Program-made: the position numbers and the translations under genes
Assembly (NCBI GenBank): GCA_014379395.1
Contig: JACMLV010000543.1
Coordinates: 1 to 10,041, forward strand
DNA length: 10,041 nt
DNA from: Burkholderiaceae bacterium
GTDB taxonomy: Bacteria; Pseudomonadota; Gammaproteobacteria; Burkholderiales; Burkholderiaceae_D
Direction of reading: 5' to 3'
Notes under the pieces: model-generated
Told to the model about the DNA's origin: nothing
The model's input: only the letters and a program-made list of their open reading frames with translations
The model's database searches: none
Shown: in pieces, positions 1 to 6,887 of the stretch
Layout of the letters: each line of letters begins with the position of its first letter
Position numbering within the stretch: position 1 is the stretch's first letter

Positions 1-1003
1 CGGCGCCGCCCTCGCCCGCGCGTACGAGCCCGGTTGCGAAAAGGAAGACGAGACCGCCGAGCAAGAGCGCGACCGGCACGGCCAACTCACCGAATCTCGC
101 GTCGCGCCCGCGCCCGCGCAACAGCACGACGAAGCCGGCGATCAAGATCACGCCCAGCGCGAGCCCGACGCCGGGAACCTGACCCATTCGCGCGAACGCC
201 GACTGGATGCCGATCCCCACGAACCGAAGAATTTCCGGCAACGAATGGCTTCGGTAGTTGCCGGCGCTCTGACCCTCCGGCGCGAGCACGAGCCACACGA
301 GATACACGCCCGCTAGTGGCACGGTGTGGAACGACGCGACGCGCCAACCATGCCGACCGCGCCGGAGAAACACCGCGGCGCCGACCACCACGACCATCGT
401 GATCGACACGCCGGAGCACATGAGCCCGGCGAGGCCCGCGAGCAACCCGAACCAGTCGCGGTGATCGAGCGGTCCGTCGTGATCGGCCAGCAAGACCTGC
501 GCCAGACCGAACGCGAGCGCACCCACGAAAGTGATCTGGAACGCGACGAGAATGTTCTCCCCGCCGGATCCGAAGTACACGAAGAGCACACCGACAATCG
601 TTGCCAGCCACGGCCGGACGCCGGCGCGCCGCATGACCACAACTATCAGTGCGGCCGCGATGAGGTGCGTGACGACGATGAGCACCTGGTACGGCGTGTA
701 GCTGCGGATCCCCACCACGGTCCAGAGGAACCGGTACGGGAGCATCGGCAGCGTCGTCCAGTGCTGGAAGTGCGCGCGGAAGAGGTCGTCGACACTTCCG
801 ATCGTCCGCGCCGAGAGGAAGTCCCAGTCGTCCTGGGTGAACCAACCGTGCCGTCCCCACACGAGCAGCAACGGCAACGCGATCAGCTCGGCGGCGACGA
901 AGCCCAACGACGCGAAGTGATCCTTGATCCGGCCGGTCCGGCTCGGCGCGCCGGGGCCGTCATCAGCCGGAGGCGCGACCTCTTCGAGTGACGTCGACTC
1001 CAC
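1..1003 (-). CDS. Polytopic membrane protein, possibly GT-C type glycosyltransferase (3' partial)
   Basis: Translating the minus strand in the frame that includes complement 1001-1003 gives an uninterrupted hydrophobic protein of 334 codons that leaves the window at base 1 without a stop. Residues 1-30 are polar. The first membrane helix is about residues 33-49, followed by an outside loop with the motif Asp58-Asp59-Trp60-Asp61-Phe62 and a segment HFQHWTTLPMLPYRFLW. About eight or nine further helices follow. An acidic pair in the first extracytoplasmic loop is typical of GT-C fold, lipid-sugar dependent glycosyltransferases and of uncharacterised membrane proteins related to them; the assignment is inference. 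The start is uncertain: GTG at 1003 is used here, but TTG at 1009 has a GGAG 10 nt upstream, and the frame stays open to an ATG at 1108. It diverges from the acyltransferase gene, and a shared role in surface glycan is plausible. Leucine codons are a CTC/CTG/TTG mix, unlike the right part of the window. Confidence 0.75.
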   Translation of the reverse strand, partial: MESTSLEEVAPPADDGPGAPSRTGRIKDHFASLGFVAAELIALPLLLVWGRHGWFTQDDWDFLSARTIGSVDDLFRAHFQHWTTLPMLPYRFLWTVVGIRSYTPYQVLIVVTHLIAAALIVVVMRRAGVRPWLATIVGVLFVYFGSGGENILVAFQITFVGALAFGLAQVLLADHDGPLDHRDWFGLLAGLAGLMCSGVSITMVVVVGAAVFLRRGRHGWRVASFHTVPLAGVYLVWLVLAPEGQSAGNYRSHSLPEILRFVGIGIQSAFARMGQVPGVGLALGVILIAGFVVLLRGRGRDARFGELAVPVALLLGGLVFLFATGLVRAGEGGA

Positions 1004-1009
1004 TCCCAA

Positions 1010-1106
1010 TGATCGCCCGCTCCGGGTGCCCGACAAGGAGTTCCAGCTTTTCACACACGGCCGACCTCGCCGATCCGCCCCCACTGCGCGAATAGCCTGG
1101 TCGATC
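1010..1106. other. Short divergent intergenic region
   Basis: About 97 bp separate the two divergent genes of the left piece. I see no convincing -10/-35 pair and no Shine-Dalgarno sequence close to either start. An AAGGAG at 1035-1040 is not followed by a start codon at usable distance on the plus strand. Leaderless or weakly led transcripts, common in actinobacteria, would fit. The minus-strand frame is open across the whole stretch, so the membrane protein could begin further upstream than annotated. Confidence 0.4.
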
Positions 1107-3317
1107 ATGGCCGCGACCGCGTCGATCGAGACGCCGCCCACCCGTGGCCGAACTCCCGAGGGCCCCGACGGGGAGCCCGACCCGGAATCGCATTACCGCC
1201 CCCACCTCGACGGGCTGCGGGCGATCGCGGTCTATCTGGTCGTGTTGTTCCACGCCGGCATCAGCCGGATGGCGGGCGGATTCGTCGGGGTCGACGTGTT
1301 CTTCGTCCTGTCGGGCTTTCTCGTCACGCAACTGCTGCTGCGCGACATCACGAATCTCGGATCCGTGCGCTTCGCGCGTTTCTACGCGCGTCGCTATCGC
1401 CGGCTGCTTCCCGCCGCGTTCGTCGCGCTGGTGGTCACTGCGATGGTCTACGTGGGAATTGCGTCACCGGCGAACGTCGCGTCGTCGGTCAACGCGTTCA
1501 AGTCCGCGTTCCTGTACGCCGCGAACTGGTTCTTCATCGGTCGATCCACCGCGTACTTCGGTGGCAACATCGCGCAGAACCCGGTGCTCCCCTACTGGTC
1601 GCTAGCGGTCGAGGAGCAGTTCTATCTCGTATGGCCGCTGCTCCTCGCGGGTGGGTTCGCGTTCACGCGTCGCTTCGGAGCCCGCCAGCTCGGCGCGTTG
1701 CGCCTGGGCGTCGGGATCACCGCGGTGGTGTCGTTGCTGGCTGCCTTCCTCCTCCGCAGCTCGAGCCCCGCCCATGCGTATTACGGGACCGACACTCGCG
1801 CGTATCAGCTGCTCGCCGGCGCACTCATCGCACTCGTTCCCGGCTTGTTCGCGCGCGTCGGCGGATTGGGGCGCCGAGCTCGCGCGCTGGTCCCCTTGAG
1901 CACTCTTGCGTTGCTCTTCCTCGCGTCGTCGTGGGTTCATTTCGACGCGATCGCGCGCGGTGCGGCCGTGACCCTCACCACGGTGGTGCTGATCGTGGCG
2001 CTCGAAGCGACCGAAGGCGGCGTTGTCAAGCGCTTCCTCTCGAGCGCGCCCGTCGTGTACCTCGGCAAGATCTCCTACGGCACCTACCTCTGGCACTGGC
2101 CGGTCATTCTCGTGATCACCGAGCTGTTGCATCTCAGCGCGCTCTCGACGGCCGCGCTCACGTGCTTCATCGCGACGAGCTGCGCGTCGCTCAGCTTCCA
2201 ACTCCTCGAGCTCCCGATCCGAACGTCACGCGTGCTCGACCGTTATCGCCGTCCCGTAATCGCGGCCGGGTTGGCAATCAGCGCCGTGTCCGCGCTCGTG
2301 CTCATCCCCGCGATCCTCACCGAGGAATCCTCATCGGCGACGCGCGGGAACACGGCGAGTGGCTTCACACCGATTCCGGCCGGGCTCGATTTCGCCGACG
2401 CGGTCTTCACGTCGACACCCACTCCCCCCGAGTGCTTCGACCGCCCGGCCGACACGTGCACGACCGTCCGCGGTCATGGGCGCCACCTCTTGCTCCTCGG
2501 CGACAGCCACGCGCGCATGCTGATCCCCACGTTCGAGCAGATCGCCCGCACGCATGACCTCACGCTCTCGGTCGTCGCGTTGGGCGGGTGCCCGTGGCAA
2601 CGGCACCTCTACACGCCCACGCGCGAGGCACAGTGCCGGCGCGACAAGGAAGATGCGTACGAACGGGTGATCCCCGATCTCGATCCCGACCTCGTTGTCG
2701 CGATCAACTACGGATACGACGATCCGTCGGTCGCGCCGTTCCCGGTTCTTTCGGCAACCGGCAAGGCCGTGGCGCGCGGCAGCGCGGCATTCAACGCACT
2801 CATGAACGACACGACTGACGCGTCCGTGCGCGCGCTGACCGCCGGCGATCACGAACTGGTCATCATCGAACCCACCCCACTCGCGCGCGAAGATCCCGCC
2901 GCGTGCCTCGTGCACAGCAAGTTCCTCGAAGACTGCCGTTACGTCGCGCGCGCCAACCCTTCGAGGCTCGAGCAGCACTACCGGCAACTCGACTCCGGGA
3001 GCCCTCGCATATGGTCGGCGAACTTCGATACGTTCGTGTGCCCCTTCTTCCCGATCTGTGACCCGGTCGTGGCCGGCGCGGCGGCGCCGTCTTCGGCGAC
3101 GTCCCACAAGACCTCGGTCAGCACCGGAATGCTGGCATCAAAATTCTGCGTTTGGTTCATGCTGGTTTCGCGACAAAATGGGTGGGTTGATAGGCTTGCT
3201 GCTTATAGGAACTATAGCGCAGGCGCCCGGCGGCGGCGTCGTCGGCGTCGGTCGAGACGATCTCGACCAGGCGCGCGAAGCGCGCGAAATTGGCCGGCGC
3301 GCGGCGCGCCAGATTGA
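1107..3317 (+). CDS. OafA-like acyltransferase-3 with C-terminal SGNH domain, 3' end replaced at a sequence junction
   Basis: Integral membrane O-acyltransferase expected to move acetyl or other acyl groups onto surface glycans. With ATG 1107 as start (no Shine-Dalgarno seen), the acyltransferase-3 domain spans about residues 29-390. It shows Arg38-X10-His49, the family's R-X10-H catalytic pair, then GVDVFFVLSGFL and the conserved WSLAVEEQFY starting at Trp164, with about ten membrane helices. A periplasmic SGNH hydrolase-like domain begins near residue 455, with GDSH at 465-468 (nucleophile Ser467). The family-like sequence stops at CPFFPICDPVV (Val655, base 3071), just where the catalytic Asp-x-x-His block should follow. 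The remaining 81 residues to the stop at 3315-3317 are Arg/Ala-rich and are antisense to the DUF2486-like fragment and holC, so they are not authentic. Real coding therefore ends near 3071 and the gene is truncated. An upstream in-frame ATG at 924 lies inside the divergent gene and is unlikely. Confidence 0.85.
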   Translation: MAATASIETPPTRGRTPEGPDGEPDPESHYRPHLDGLRAIAVYLVVLFHAGISRMAGGFVGVDVFFVLSGFLVTQLLLRDITNLGSVRFARFYARRYRRLLPAAFVALVVTAMVYVGIASPANVASSVNAFKSAFLYAANWFFIGRSTAYFGGNIAQNPVLPYWSLAVEEQFYLVWPLLLAGGFAFTRRFGARQLGALRLGVGITAVVSLLAAFLLRSSSPAHAYYGTDTRAYQLLAGALIALVPGLFARVGGLGRRARALVPLSTLALLFLASSWVHFDAIARGAAVTLTTVVLIVALEATEGGVVKRFLSSAPVVYLGKISYGTYLWHWPVILVITELLHLSALSTAALTCFIATSCASLSFQLLELPIRTSRVLDRYRRPVIAAGLAISAVSALVLIPAILTEESSSATRGNTASGFTPIPAGLDFADAVFTSTPTPPECFDRPADTCTTVRGHGRHLLLLGDSHARMLIPTFEQIARTHDLTLSVVALGGCPWQRHLYTPTREAQCRRDKEDAYERVIPDLDPDLVVAINYGYDDPSVAPFPVLSATGKAVARGSAAFNALMNDTTDASVRALTAGDHELVIIEPTPLAREDPAACLVHSKFLEDCRYVARANPSRLEQHYRQLDSGSPRIWSANFDTFVCPFFPICDPVVAGAAAPSSATSHKTSVSTGMLASKFCVWFMLVSRQNGWVDRLAAYRNYSAGARRRRRRRRSRRSRPGARSARNWPARGAPD
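3071..3088. other. Probable chimeric junction between two genomes
   Basis: This 18-nt stretch is made only of G and C. To its left the SGNH domain of an acyltransferase is family-like up to CDPVV. To its right, on the opposite strand, a DUF2486-like gene start is recognisable for about 29 codons and ends here. Neither gene continues across. Leucine codon preference, ribosome binding sites and gene content also differ on the two sides. The exact breakpoint cannot be fixed by eye, because both partners are Ala/Gly/Pro-coding GC-rich sequence at this point. A chimeric assembly or library join is the simplest reading; a real recombination event is possible but less likely. Confidence 0.7.
3074..3160 (-). 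pseudogene. N-terminal fragment of a small DUF2486-like protein, cut by the junction
   Basis: The ATG at complement 3158-3160 overlaps the holC stop as ATGA, the usual sign of translational coupling. The frame starts MNQTQNFDASIPVLTEVL and continues through about residue 29 before reaching the GC-only junction. The Asp-x-Ser-Ile-Pro-Val-Leu-Thr-Glu-Val signature resembles the start of DUF2486 proteins of Burkholderiales, which I recall lying after holC; function is unknown. The frame stays open to about 2978, but that part is antisense to the acyltransferase SGNH domain and is not expected to belong to this gene. The family name is from memory and should be treated as tentative. That a real gene starts here is more secure than its name. 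Confidence 0.5.
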
Positions 3318-3582
3318 CCAGCACATCGCAGTGCGGCAAGTCGGCCGCGTCGCTGTCGGTCAGCACGATCGGCGTCTGCGGCGCCAGCGGGTCGCCGGCC
3401 CGCACGTGCGGCAGGAAGTCGGTTTCCGACAGCGTCCACAGGGCCGCGTCGAGCGCGGCCAGCTCAATCGCGTCCTCGGTCAGCAGCACCACCTGGTTGC
3501 GCGCCATATAGGCCTTGCGCGCCAGCCGGCAGGCGTAGCCGATCTTGTCGGCCACGTTGGTGTGGAAATCGACCCGCGTCAT
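3157..3582 (-). CDS. holC: DNA polymerase III subunit chi
   Basis: Chi is the accessory clamp-loader subunit of the replicative polymerase; it pairs with psi and contacts single-strand binding protein. The 141-residue product is close to the E. coli protein (147 residues). It has the family start MTRVDFHTNVADKIGYACRL, the segment QVVLLTED, the central W-x-L-S-x-x-D-F-L-P-H, and the C-terminal core DVLVNLARR followed by F-x-R-x-x-E-I-V. An ATG two codons upstream (3588) is possible, but the AGGGGG ribosome binding site at 3590-3595 lies only 1 nt from it and 7 nt from ATG 3582, so 3582 is preferred. The site overlaps the prlC stop codon and the holC stop overlaps the next start, so the three genes are probably coupled in translation. 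The prlC-holC order is unusual compared with the pepA-holC-valS order of E. coli. Confidence 0.9.
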   Translation of the reverse strand: MTRVDFHTNVADKIGYACRLARKAYMARNQVVLLTEDAIELAALDAALWTLSETDFLPHVRAGDPLAPQTPIVLTDSDAADLPHCDVLVNLARRAPANFARFARLVEIVSTDADDAAAGRLRYSSYKQQAYQPTHFVAKPA

Positions 3583-3589
3583 GGTCATT

Positions 3590-3595
3590 CCCCCT
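3590..3595 (-). promoter_or_regulatory. Ribosome binding site that decides the holC start
   Basis: The minus strand reads TAGGGGGAATGACCATG here. The AGGGGG overlaps the TAG stop of prlC. Its spacing of 7 nt to ATG 3582 is ideal, against 1 nt to ATG 3588. Ribosomes ending prlC would sit directly on this site. Confidence 0.7.
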
Positions 3596-5669
3596 ACGCC
3601 GCCATGCCGCTGTGGCGCAGCAGCGCGTCGATGCTCGGCTCGCGGCCGCGGAAGGCGGTGAACGATTCGAGCGCCGGACGCGAACCGCCGACTCCCAGGA
3701 TCTCGCGCTGGAAGCGACGGCCGGTGTCGGTCGAGACGATGCCGCCGCCCAGCGCGGCCGCCTCCTCGAAGGCGGCGTAGGCGTCGGCCGACAGCACCTC
3801 GGCCCACTTGTAGCTGTAGTAGCCGGCCGCGTAGCCGCCGGCGAAGATGTGGCCGAAGGCGTTCTGGAAGCGGTTGTAGGCCGGCGGAATCAGCACCGAG
3901 AACTTGCGCCGCACCTCGTCGATCACCTTCTGCACGCTCTTGGCGCTGGTCGGGTCGTAATCGTAGTGCAGGTGCATGTCGTGCAGCGAGAACTCGACGT
4001 GGCGCAGCATCTGCAGGCCGGACTGGAAGTTCTTGGCCGCCAGCATCTTGTCGTACAGCGCGCGCGGCAGCGCCTCGCCGGTCGTCGCGTGCGCCGTCAT
4101 GTGGCTCAGCACCTCCCATTCCCAGCAGAAGTTCTCCATGAACTGCGACGGCAATTCGACCGCGTCCCACTCGACGCCGGAGATGCCCGACACGCCGATC
4201 TCGTCGATCTCGGTCAGCATGTGGTGCAGGCCGTGGCCGAACTCGTGGAACAGCGTGATCACCTCGTCGTGCGTGAACAGCGACGGCTGCGCCTTGCCGT
4301 CGACGACGGCCGGCGCGGTGAAGTTGCAAGTCAGGTAGGCGACCGGGGTTTGCAGCGCGCCGGCCTTGATGCGCCGGCCGCGCGCGTCGTCCATCCAGGC
4401 GCCGCCGCTCTTGCCGCTGCGCGCATACAGGTCGAGGTAGAACTGGCCGATCAGGCGGCCGTCCTTTTCGATCCGGTAAAAGCGCACGTCGGGATGCCAG
4501 GTGCCGCTCTGGTCGGCCACGATGGTCACCGAGAACAGCGTTTGCACCAGGCGGAACAGGCCGTCGATCACCTTGTGTTCGGGGAAGTAGCGCTTGACCT
4601 CCTGGGCCGAGAACGCGTAGCGGCGCTCCTGCAATTTTTCCGAGGCGTAGGGCAGGTCCCAGGCTTCCAGGGTGTCGAGGCCCAGCTCGTCCTTGGCGAA
4701 GGCGCGCAGCTCGGCCAGGTCCTGCTCGGCGTACGGACGGGCGCGGCGCGCCAGGTCCTCCAGGAAGCCGATCACGTGCTCCGGGCTTTGCGCCATCTTC
4801 GGCACCAAGGACACCTCGGCGAAATTCTTGTAGCCGAGCAGCTTGGCCTCCTCGTCGCGCAGCTTGAGCAGGGTGACGATGTTGGCGCTGTTGTCCCACT
4901 TGTCCTTCTCGCTGAAATCGACGCCCAGCTCGGACGCCTTGGTCACGTTGGCGCGGTAGATCGTCTCGCGCAGCGCGCGCTGGTCGGCAAATTGCAGCAG
5001 CGGGAAGTAGGACGGGAAATGCAGCGTGAACTGGTAGCCGGCCTTGCCGTCCTTCTCGGCGGCGGCGCGCGCGGCCTCGATCACGTCGTCCGGCACGCCG
5101 GCCAGGTCGGCCACGTCTGCCACCAGCAACTTATAGTCGTTGGTCGCGTCGAGCACGTTTTCCGAAAAGCGCGTCGAAGTCATGGCGTGCTCCTCCTGGA
5201 TGTCGGCGAAGCGCTCTTTCTGGTCTTCCGGCAGCTCGGCGCCGCCCATGCGGAAGTCGCGGATCGCGTTGTCGATGATGCGCTGGCGCGGCGCCGACAG
5301 GGTGGCGAATTCCGCGCTGGCGCGCAGCGTCTTGTACTTGGCGAACATCGCCTCGTTCTGCGACAGCGCGGTCCAGAACTCGGTGATCTTCGGTTGATTC
5401 TCGTTGTAGGCCGCGCGCAGTTCGGGCGTGTCGACCACGTTGTTCAGATGGCTGACGATGCCCCAGGCGCGGCCCAATAATTCTGTGGCGTCCTCCAGCG
5501 GCGCGACGAAGTTATCCCAGGTCACTTCAAGCTGGGGCGCTTCCAGCTGTTCCACCACGGCGCGGCTGTCGGCCAGCAGGGCGTCGATGGCGGGCGTGAC
5601 GTGTTCCGGCAAGATCGCCTCGAAGCGCGGCAGGCCGGAAAAATCGAGCAGGGGATTGTGAGCGGTCAT
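3594..5669 (-). CDS. prlC: Oligopeptidase A, M3 family zinc metallopeptidase
   Basis: Cytosolic zinc endopeptidase that degrades short peptides, including cleaved signal peptides. The product is 691 residues (E. coli OpdA is 680). The N-terminal helical part covers about residues 1-220 and the catalytic M3 domain about 225-685. The zinc site is His475-Glu476-Phe477-Gly478-His479, with the third ligand Glu505 in VELPSQ, matching the spacing of the family. The conserved FYLDLYARSGKSGGAWM block and the substrate-loop tyrosines 617, 618 and 620 in GYYSYKW are present, so the enzyme looks active. The start is ATG 5669, with GGAG 6 nt upstream; an upstream in-frame ATG at 5705 lacks such a site and would add 12 non-conserved residues. 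It follows folD by 130 nt on the same strand and precedes holC by 11 nt. Confidence 0.95.
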   Translation of the reverse strand: MTAHNPLLDFSGLPRFEAILPEHVTPAIDALLADSRAVVEQLEAPQLEVTWDNFVAPLEDATELLGRAWGIVSHLNNVVDTPELRAAYNENQPKITEFWTALSQNEAMFAKYKTLRASAEFATLSAPRQRIIDNAIRDFRMGGAELPEDQKERFADIQEEHAMTSTRFSENVLDATNDYKLLVADVADLAGVPDDVIEAARAAAEKDGKAGYQFTLHFPSYFPLLQFADQRALRETIYRANVTKASELGVDFSEKDKWDNSANIVTLLKLRDEEAKLLGYKNFAEVSLVPKMAQSPEHVIGFLEDLARRARPYAEQDLAELRAFAKDELGLDTLEAWDLPYASEKLQERRYAFSAQEVKRYFPEHKVIDGLFRLVQTLFSVTIVADQSGTWHPDVRFYRIEKDGRLIGQFYLDLYARSGKSGGAWMDDARGRRIKAGALQTPVAYLTCNFTAPAVVDGKAQPSLFTHDEVITLFHEFGHGLHHMLTEIDEIGVSGISGVEWDAVELPSQFMENFCWEWEVLSHMTAHATTGEALPRALYDKMLAAKNFQSGLQMLRHVEFSLHDMHLHYDYDPTSAKSVQKVIDEVRRKFSVLIPPAYNRFQNAFGHIFAGGYAAGYYSYKWAEVLSADAYAAFEEAAALGGGIVSTDTGRRFQREILGVGGSRPALESFTAFRGREPSIDALLRHSGMAA

Positions 5670-5675
5670 AGTGGA

Positions 5676-5679
5676 CTCC
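5676..5679 (-). promoter_or_regulatory. Ribosome binding site that decides the prlC start
   Basis: GGAG on the minus strand lies 6 nt before ATG 5669. It falls inside the frame that an upstream ATG at 5705 would open, and so argues for the shorter protein. Confidence 0.65.
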
Positions 5680-5713
5680 ATTGGTGGTCGGGCACGCCGC
5701 GACATAAAAATAC

Positions 5714-5765
5714 GTCCACGGAAAGCCCGAAAAATGCGTGCGCTTCTTTCGTGCCTTGCGTGGAC
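5714..5765 (-). terminator. Imperfect stem-loop between folD and prlC, possible attenuator or weak terminator
   Basis: Read on the minus strand after the folD stop, GTCCACG (5759-5765) can pair with CGTGGAC (5714-5720), and inside it GAAAG (5746-5750) with CTTTC (5721-5725). This gives 12 pairs, with an 8-nt bulge on one side and a 20-nt loop. A TATTTTT tract follows directly at about 5706-5712. The bulge and loop make it a poor classical terminator. It could reduce read-through from folD into prlC, or be chance. I see no strong separate promoter for prlC in this 130-nt gap. Confidence 0.3.
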
Positions 5766-5799
5766 CGGTCTTTCATACTTGTACTGATGGTGCTCGCGC

Positions 5800-6645
5800 T
5801 TATTTGCGCTCCGCCGCTTCGACGGTGTTCATCAACAGCATCGTGATCGTCATCGGACCGACGCCGCCGGGCACCGGCGTGATGTGGGAGGCGATCTCCT
5901 TGACGCCTTCGAAGTCGACATCGCCGCACAACTTGCCGTTATCGTCGCGGTTCATGCCGACGTCGATCACGACCGCGCCCGGACGCACCATGTCGGCGGT
6001 GAGGGTGTTGCGGCGGCCGACGGCGGCGACGATGATGTCGGCGCCGCGGGTGTGGTGCGACAGGTCCGGCGTGGCGCTGTGGCAGATCGTCACGGTGGCG
6101 TTCGCTTGCAGGAGCAGCAGCGCCATTGGTTTACCGACCGTGTTGCTGCGCCCGATCACGACCGCGTGCTTGCCGCGCAGATCCATGCCGGTGCTCTCGA
6201 TCAGCTTCATGCAGCCATACGGTGTGCACGGACGGAAGCCCGGCAGGCCGGTCATCAGCTCGCCCGCGCTCAGCACCGAATAGCCGTCGACGTCCTTGCT
6301 GGTGGCGATCGCCTCGATCACCTTGTGCGGATTGATGTGCTTGGGCAGCGGCATCTGCACCAGGATGCCGTGGATGGTGGCGTCGGCGTTCAGGGCGGCG
6401 ATGCGCTCGAGCAGGGCCTGCTCGGACAGGTCGGCCTCGTATTTTTCCAGGATCGAATGGAAGCCGACGTCGGCGCAGGCCTTCACCTTGTTGCGCACAT
6501 ACACCTGGCTGGCCGGATCTTCGCCGACCAGGATCACGGCCAGGCCGGGTTGCTTGCCGGCCTCGGTCAGGGCGCGCGCGCGCACGGCGATTTCGCCGCG
6601 CAGTTTTTGGGAGAGCAAGATTCCGTCGATCAATTTAGCTGGCAT
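5800..6645 (-). CDS. folD: Bifunctional methylenetetrahydrofolate dehydrogenase / methenyltetrahydrofolate cyclohydrolase
   Basis: Cytosolic one-carbon enzyme that interconverts 5,10-methylene-, methenyl- and 10-formyl-tetrahydrofolate with NADP. The 281-residue product has normal length. The catalytic domain shows the VGEDPASQVYVRNK block, with Tyr49 and Lys53 (the Y-x-x-x-K catalytic pair), and the QMPLPKHI loop. The nucleotide-binding half carries GRSNTVGKP and the C-terminal PVPGGVGPMT signature. The ATG at 6645 begins the usual M-x-A-K-x-I-D-G start; no clear Shine-Dalgarno is seen before it. It is divergent from aceE across 334 bp. A perfect -10 hexamer at 6677-6682 would give a short leader of about 25 nt. 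Confidence 0.96.
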   Translation of the reverse strand: MPAKLIDGILLSQKLRGEIAVRARALTEAGKQPGLAVILVGEDPASQVYVRNKVKACADVGFHSILEKYEADLSEQALLERIAALNADATIHGILVQMPLPKHINPHKVIEAIATSKDVDGYSVLSAGELMTGLPGFRPCTPYGCMKLIESTGMDLRGKHAVVIGRSNTVGKPMALLLLQANATVTICHSATPDLSHHTRGADIIVAAVGRRNTLTADMVRPGAVVIDVGMNRDDNGKLCGDVDFEGVKEIASHITPVPGGVGPMTITMLLMNTVEAAERK

Positions 6646-6676
6646 GGTATTCGCTGGTGAAAATAATAAAGCACCG

Positions 6677-6682
6677 ATTATA
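6677..6682 (-). promoter_or_regulatory. -10 element of a probable folD promoter
   Basis: The minus strand reads TATAAT, a perfect sigma-70 -10 hexamer, about 31 nt before the folD start codon. The best -35-like sequence, TTGACT at 6695-6700, is only 12 nt away, too short for standard spacing. The true -35 is therefore weak, or the promoter depends on an activator. Confidence 0.5.
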
Positions 6683-6836
6683 AAGCCGCGCCGCAGTCAA
6701 ACGCGCCGCCGCACGCCCTTTTTCTGCCCGTTTGTCGCTCATACGCGCGTCACTTGTGCCTCGCCCGTGCGTCGATTGGGCGCCCGTTTTGCGGCGTCGC
6801 AGCATAATCCTCACTCTATGATTCCGTATTATGAAA

Positions 6837-6848
6837 AGCGATATCGCT
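6837..6848. promoter_or_regulatory. 12-bp perfect palindrome upstream of the aceE -35, candidate operator
   Basis: AGCGATATCGCT is a perfect inverted repeat ending 2 nt before the -35 hexamer at 6851, centred roughly 43 nt before the predicted transcription start. That position suits an activator, or a repressor overlapping RNA polymerase. The regulator is not known to me; it does not match the classical E. coli PdhR site. Confidence 0.35.
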
Positions 6849-6850
6849 AT

Positions 6851-6879
6851 TTGAAAAATAATGAATTCGCTGTTAGAAT
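6851..6879 (+). promoter_or_regulatory. Sigma-70 promoter of aceE with extended -10
   Basis: TTGAAA (6851-6856) and TAGAAT (6874-6879) are separated by exactly 17 bp. The -10 is preceded by TGT, giving the TGn extension. Each hexamer matches the consensus in five of six positions. The predicted start is near 6886, leaving a leader of about 94 nt before the aceE ATG. The local AT-richness contrasts with the surrounding GC-rich DNA. This looks like a strong constitutive core promoter for the pyruvate dehydrogenase operon. Confidence 0.7.
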
Positions 6880-6887
6880 CTTTTCCC

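Noticed and set aside
87..860. Minus-strand frame of 257 codons in the left piece
   Set aside because: It is Arg-rich and hydrophilic. The neighbouring minus-strand frame encodes a membrane protein with convincing helices, so this one is a shadow.
924..1106. Longer acyltransferase start at ATG 924
   Set aside because: It would add 61 residues of polar sequence overlapping the divergent membrane gene; family members begin shortly before the R-X10-H region.
3157..4899. Apparent 580-codon fusion ending in holC
   Set aside because: Its first three quarters are the wrong frame of prlC; only the last 142 codons, after the prlC stop, are the real holC.
3612..5480. Long open frame of 622 codons on the plus strand
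   Set aside because: It is antisense to prlC, rich in Val/Gly/Leu/Arg/Gln with no family resemblance, and a by-product of GC-rich third positions; the prlC zinc motif on the other strand is decisive.
6677..6700. Complete folD promoter formed by TTGACT and TATAAT
   Set aside because: The spacer is only 12 nt, far from the 16-18 nt needed, so only the -10 is reported.
6778..6785. GGGCGCCC followed by GTTTT as a terminator
   Set aside because: The 8-bp palindrome has no loop, the T tract is short and interrupted, and it lies between two divergent promoters where no terminator is expected.
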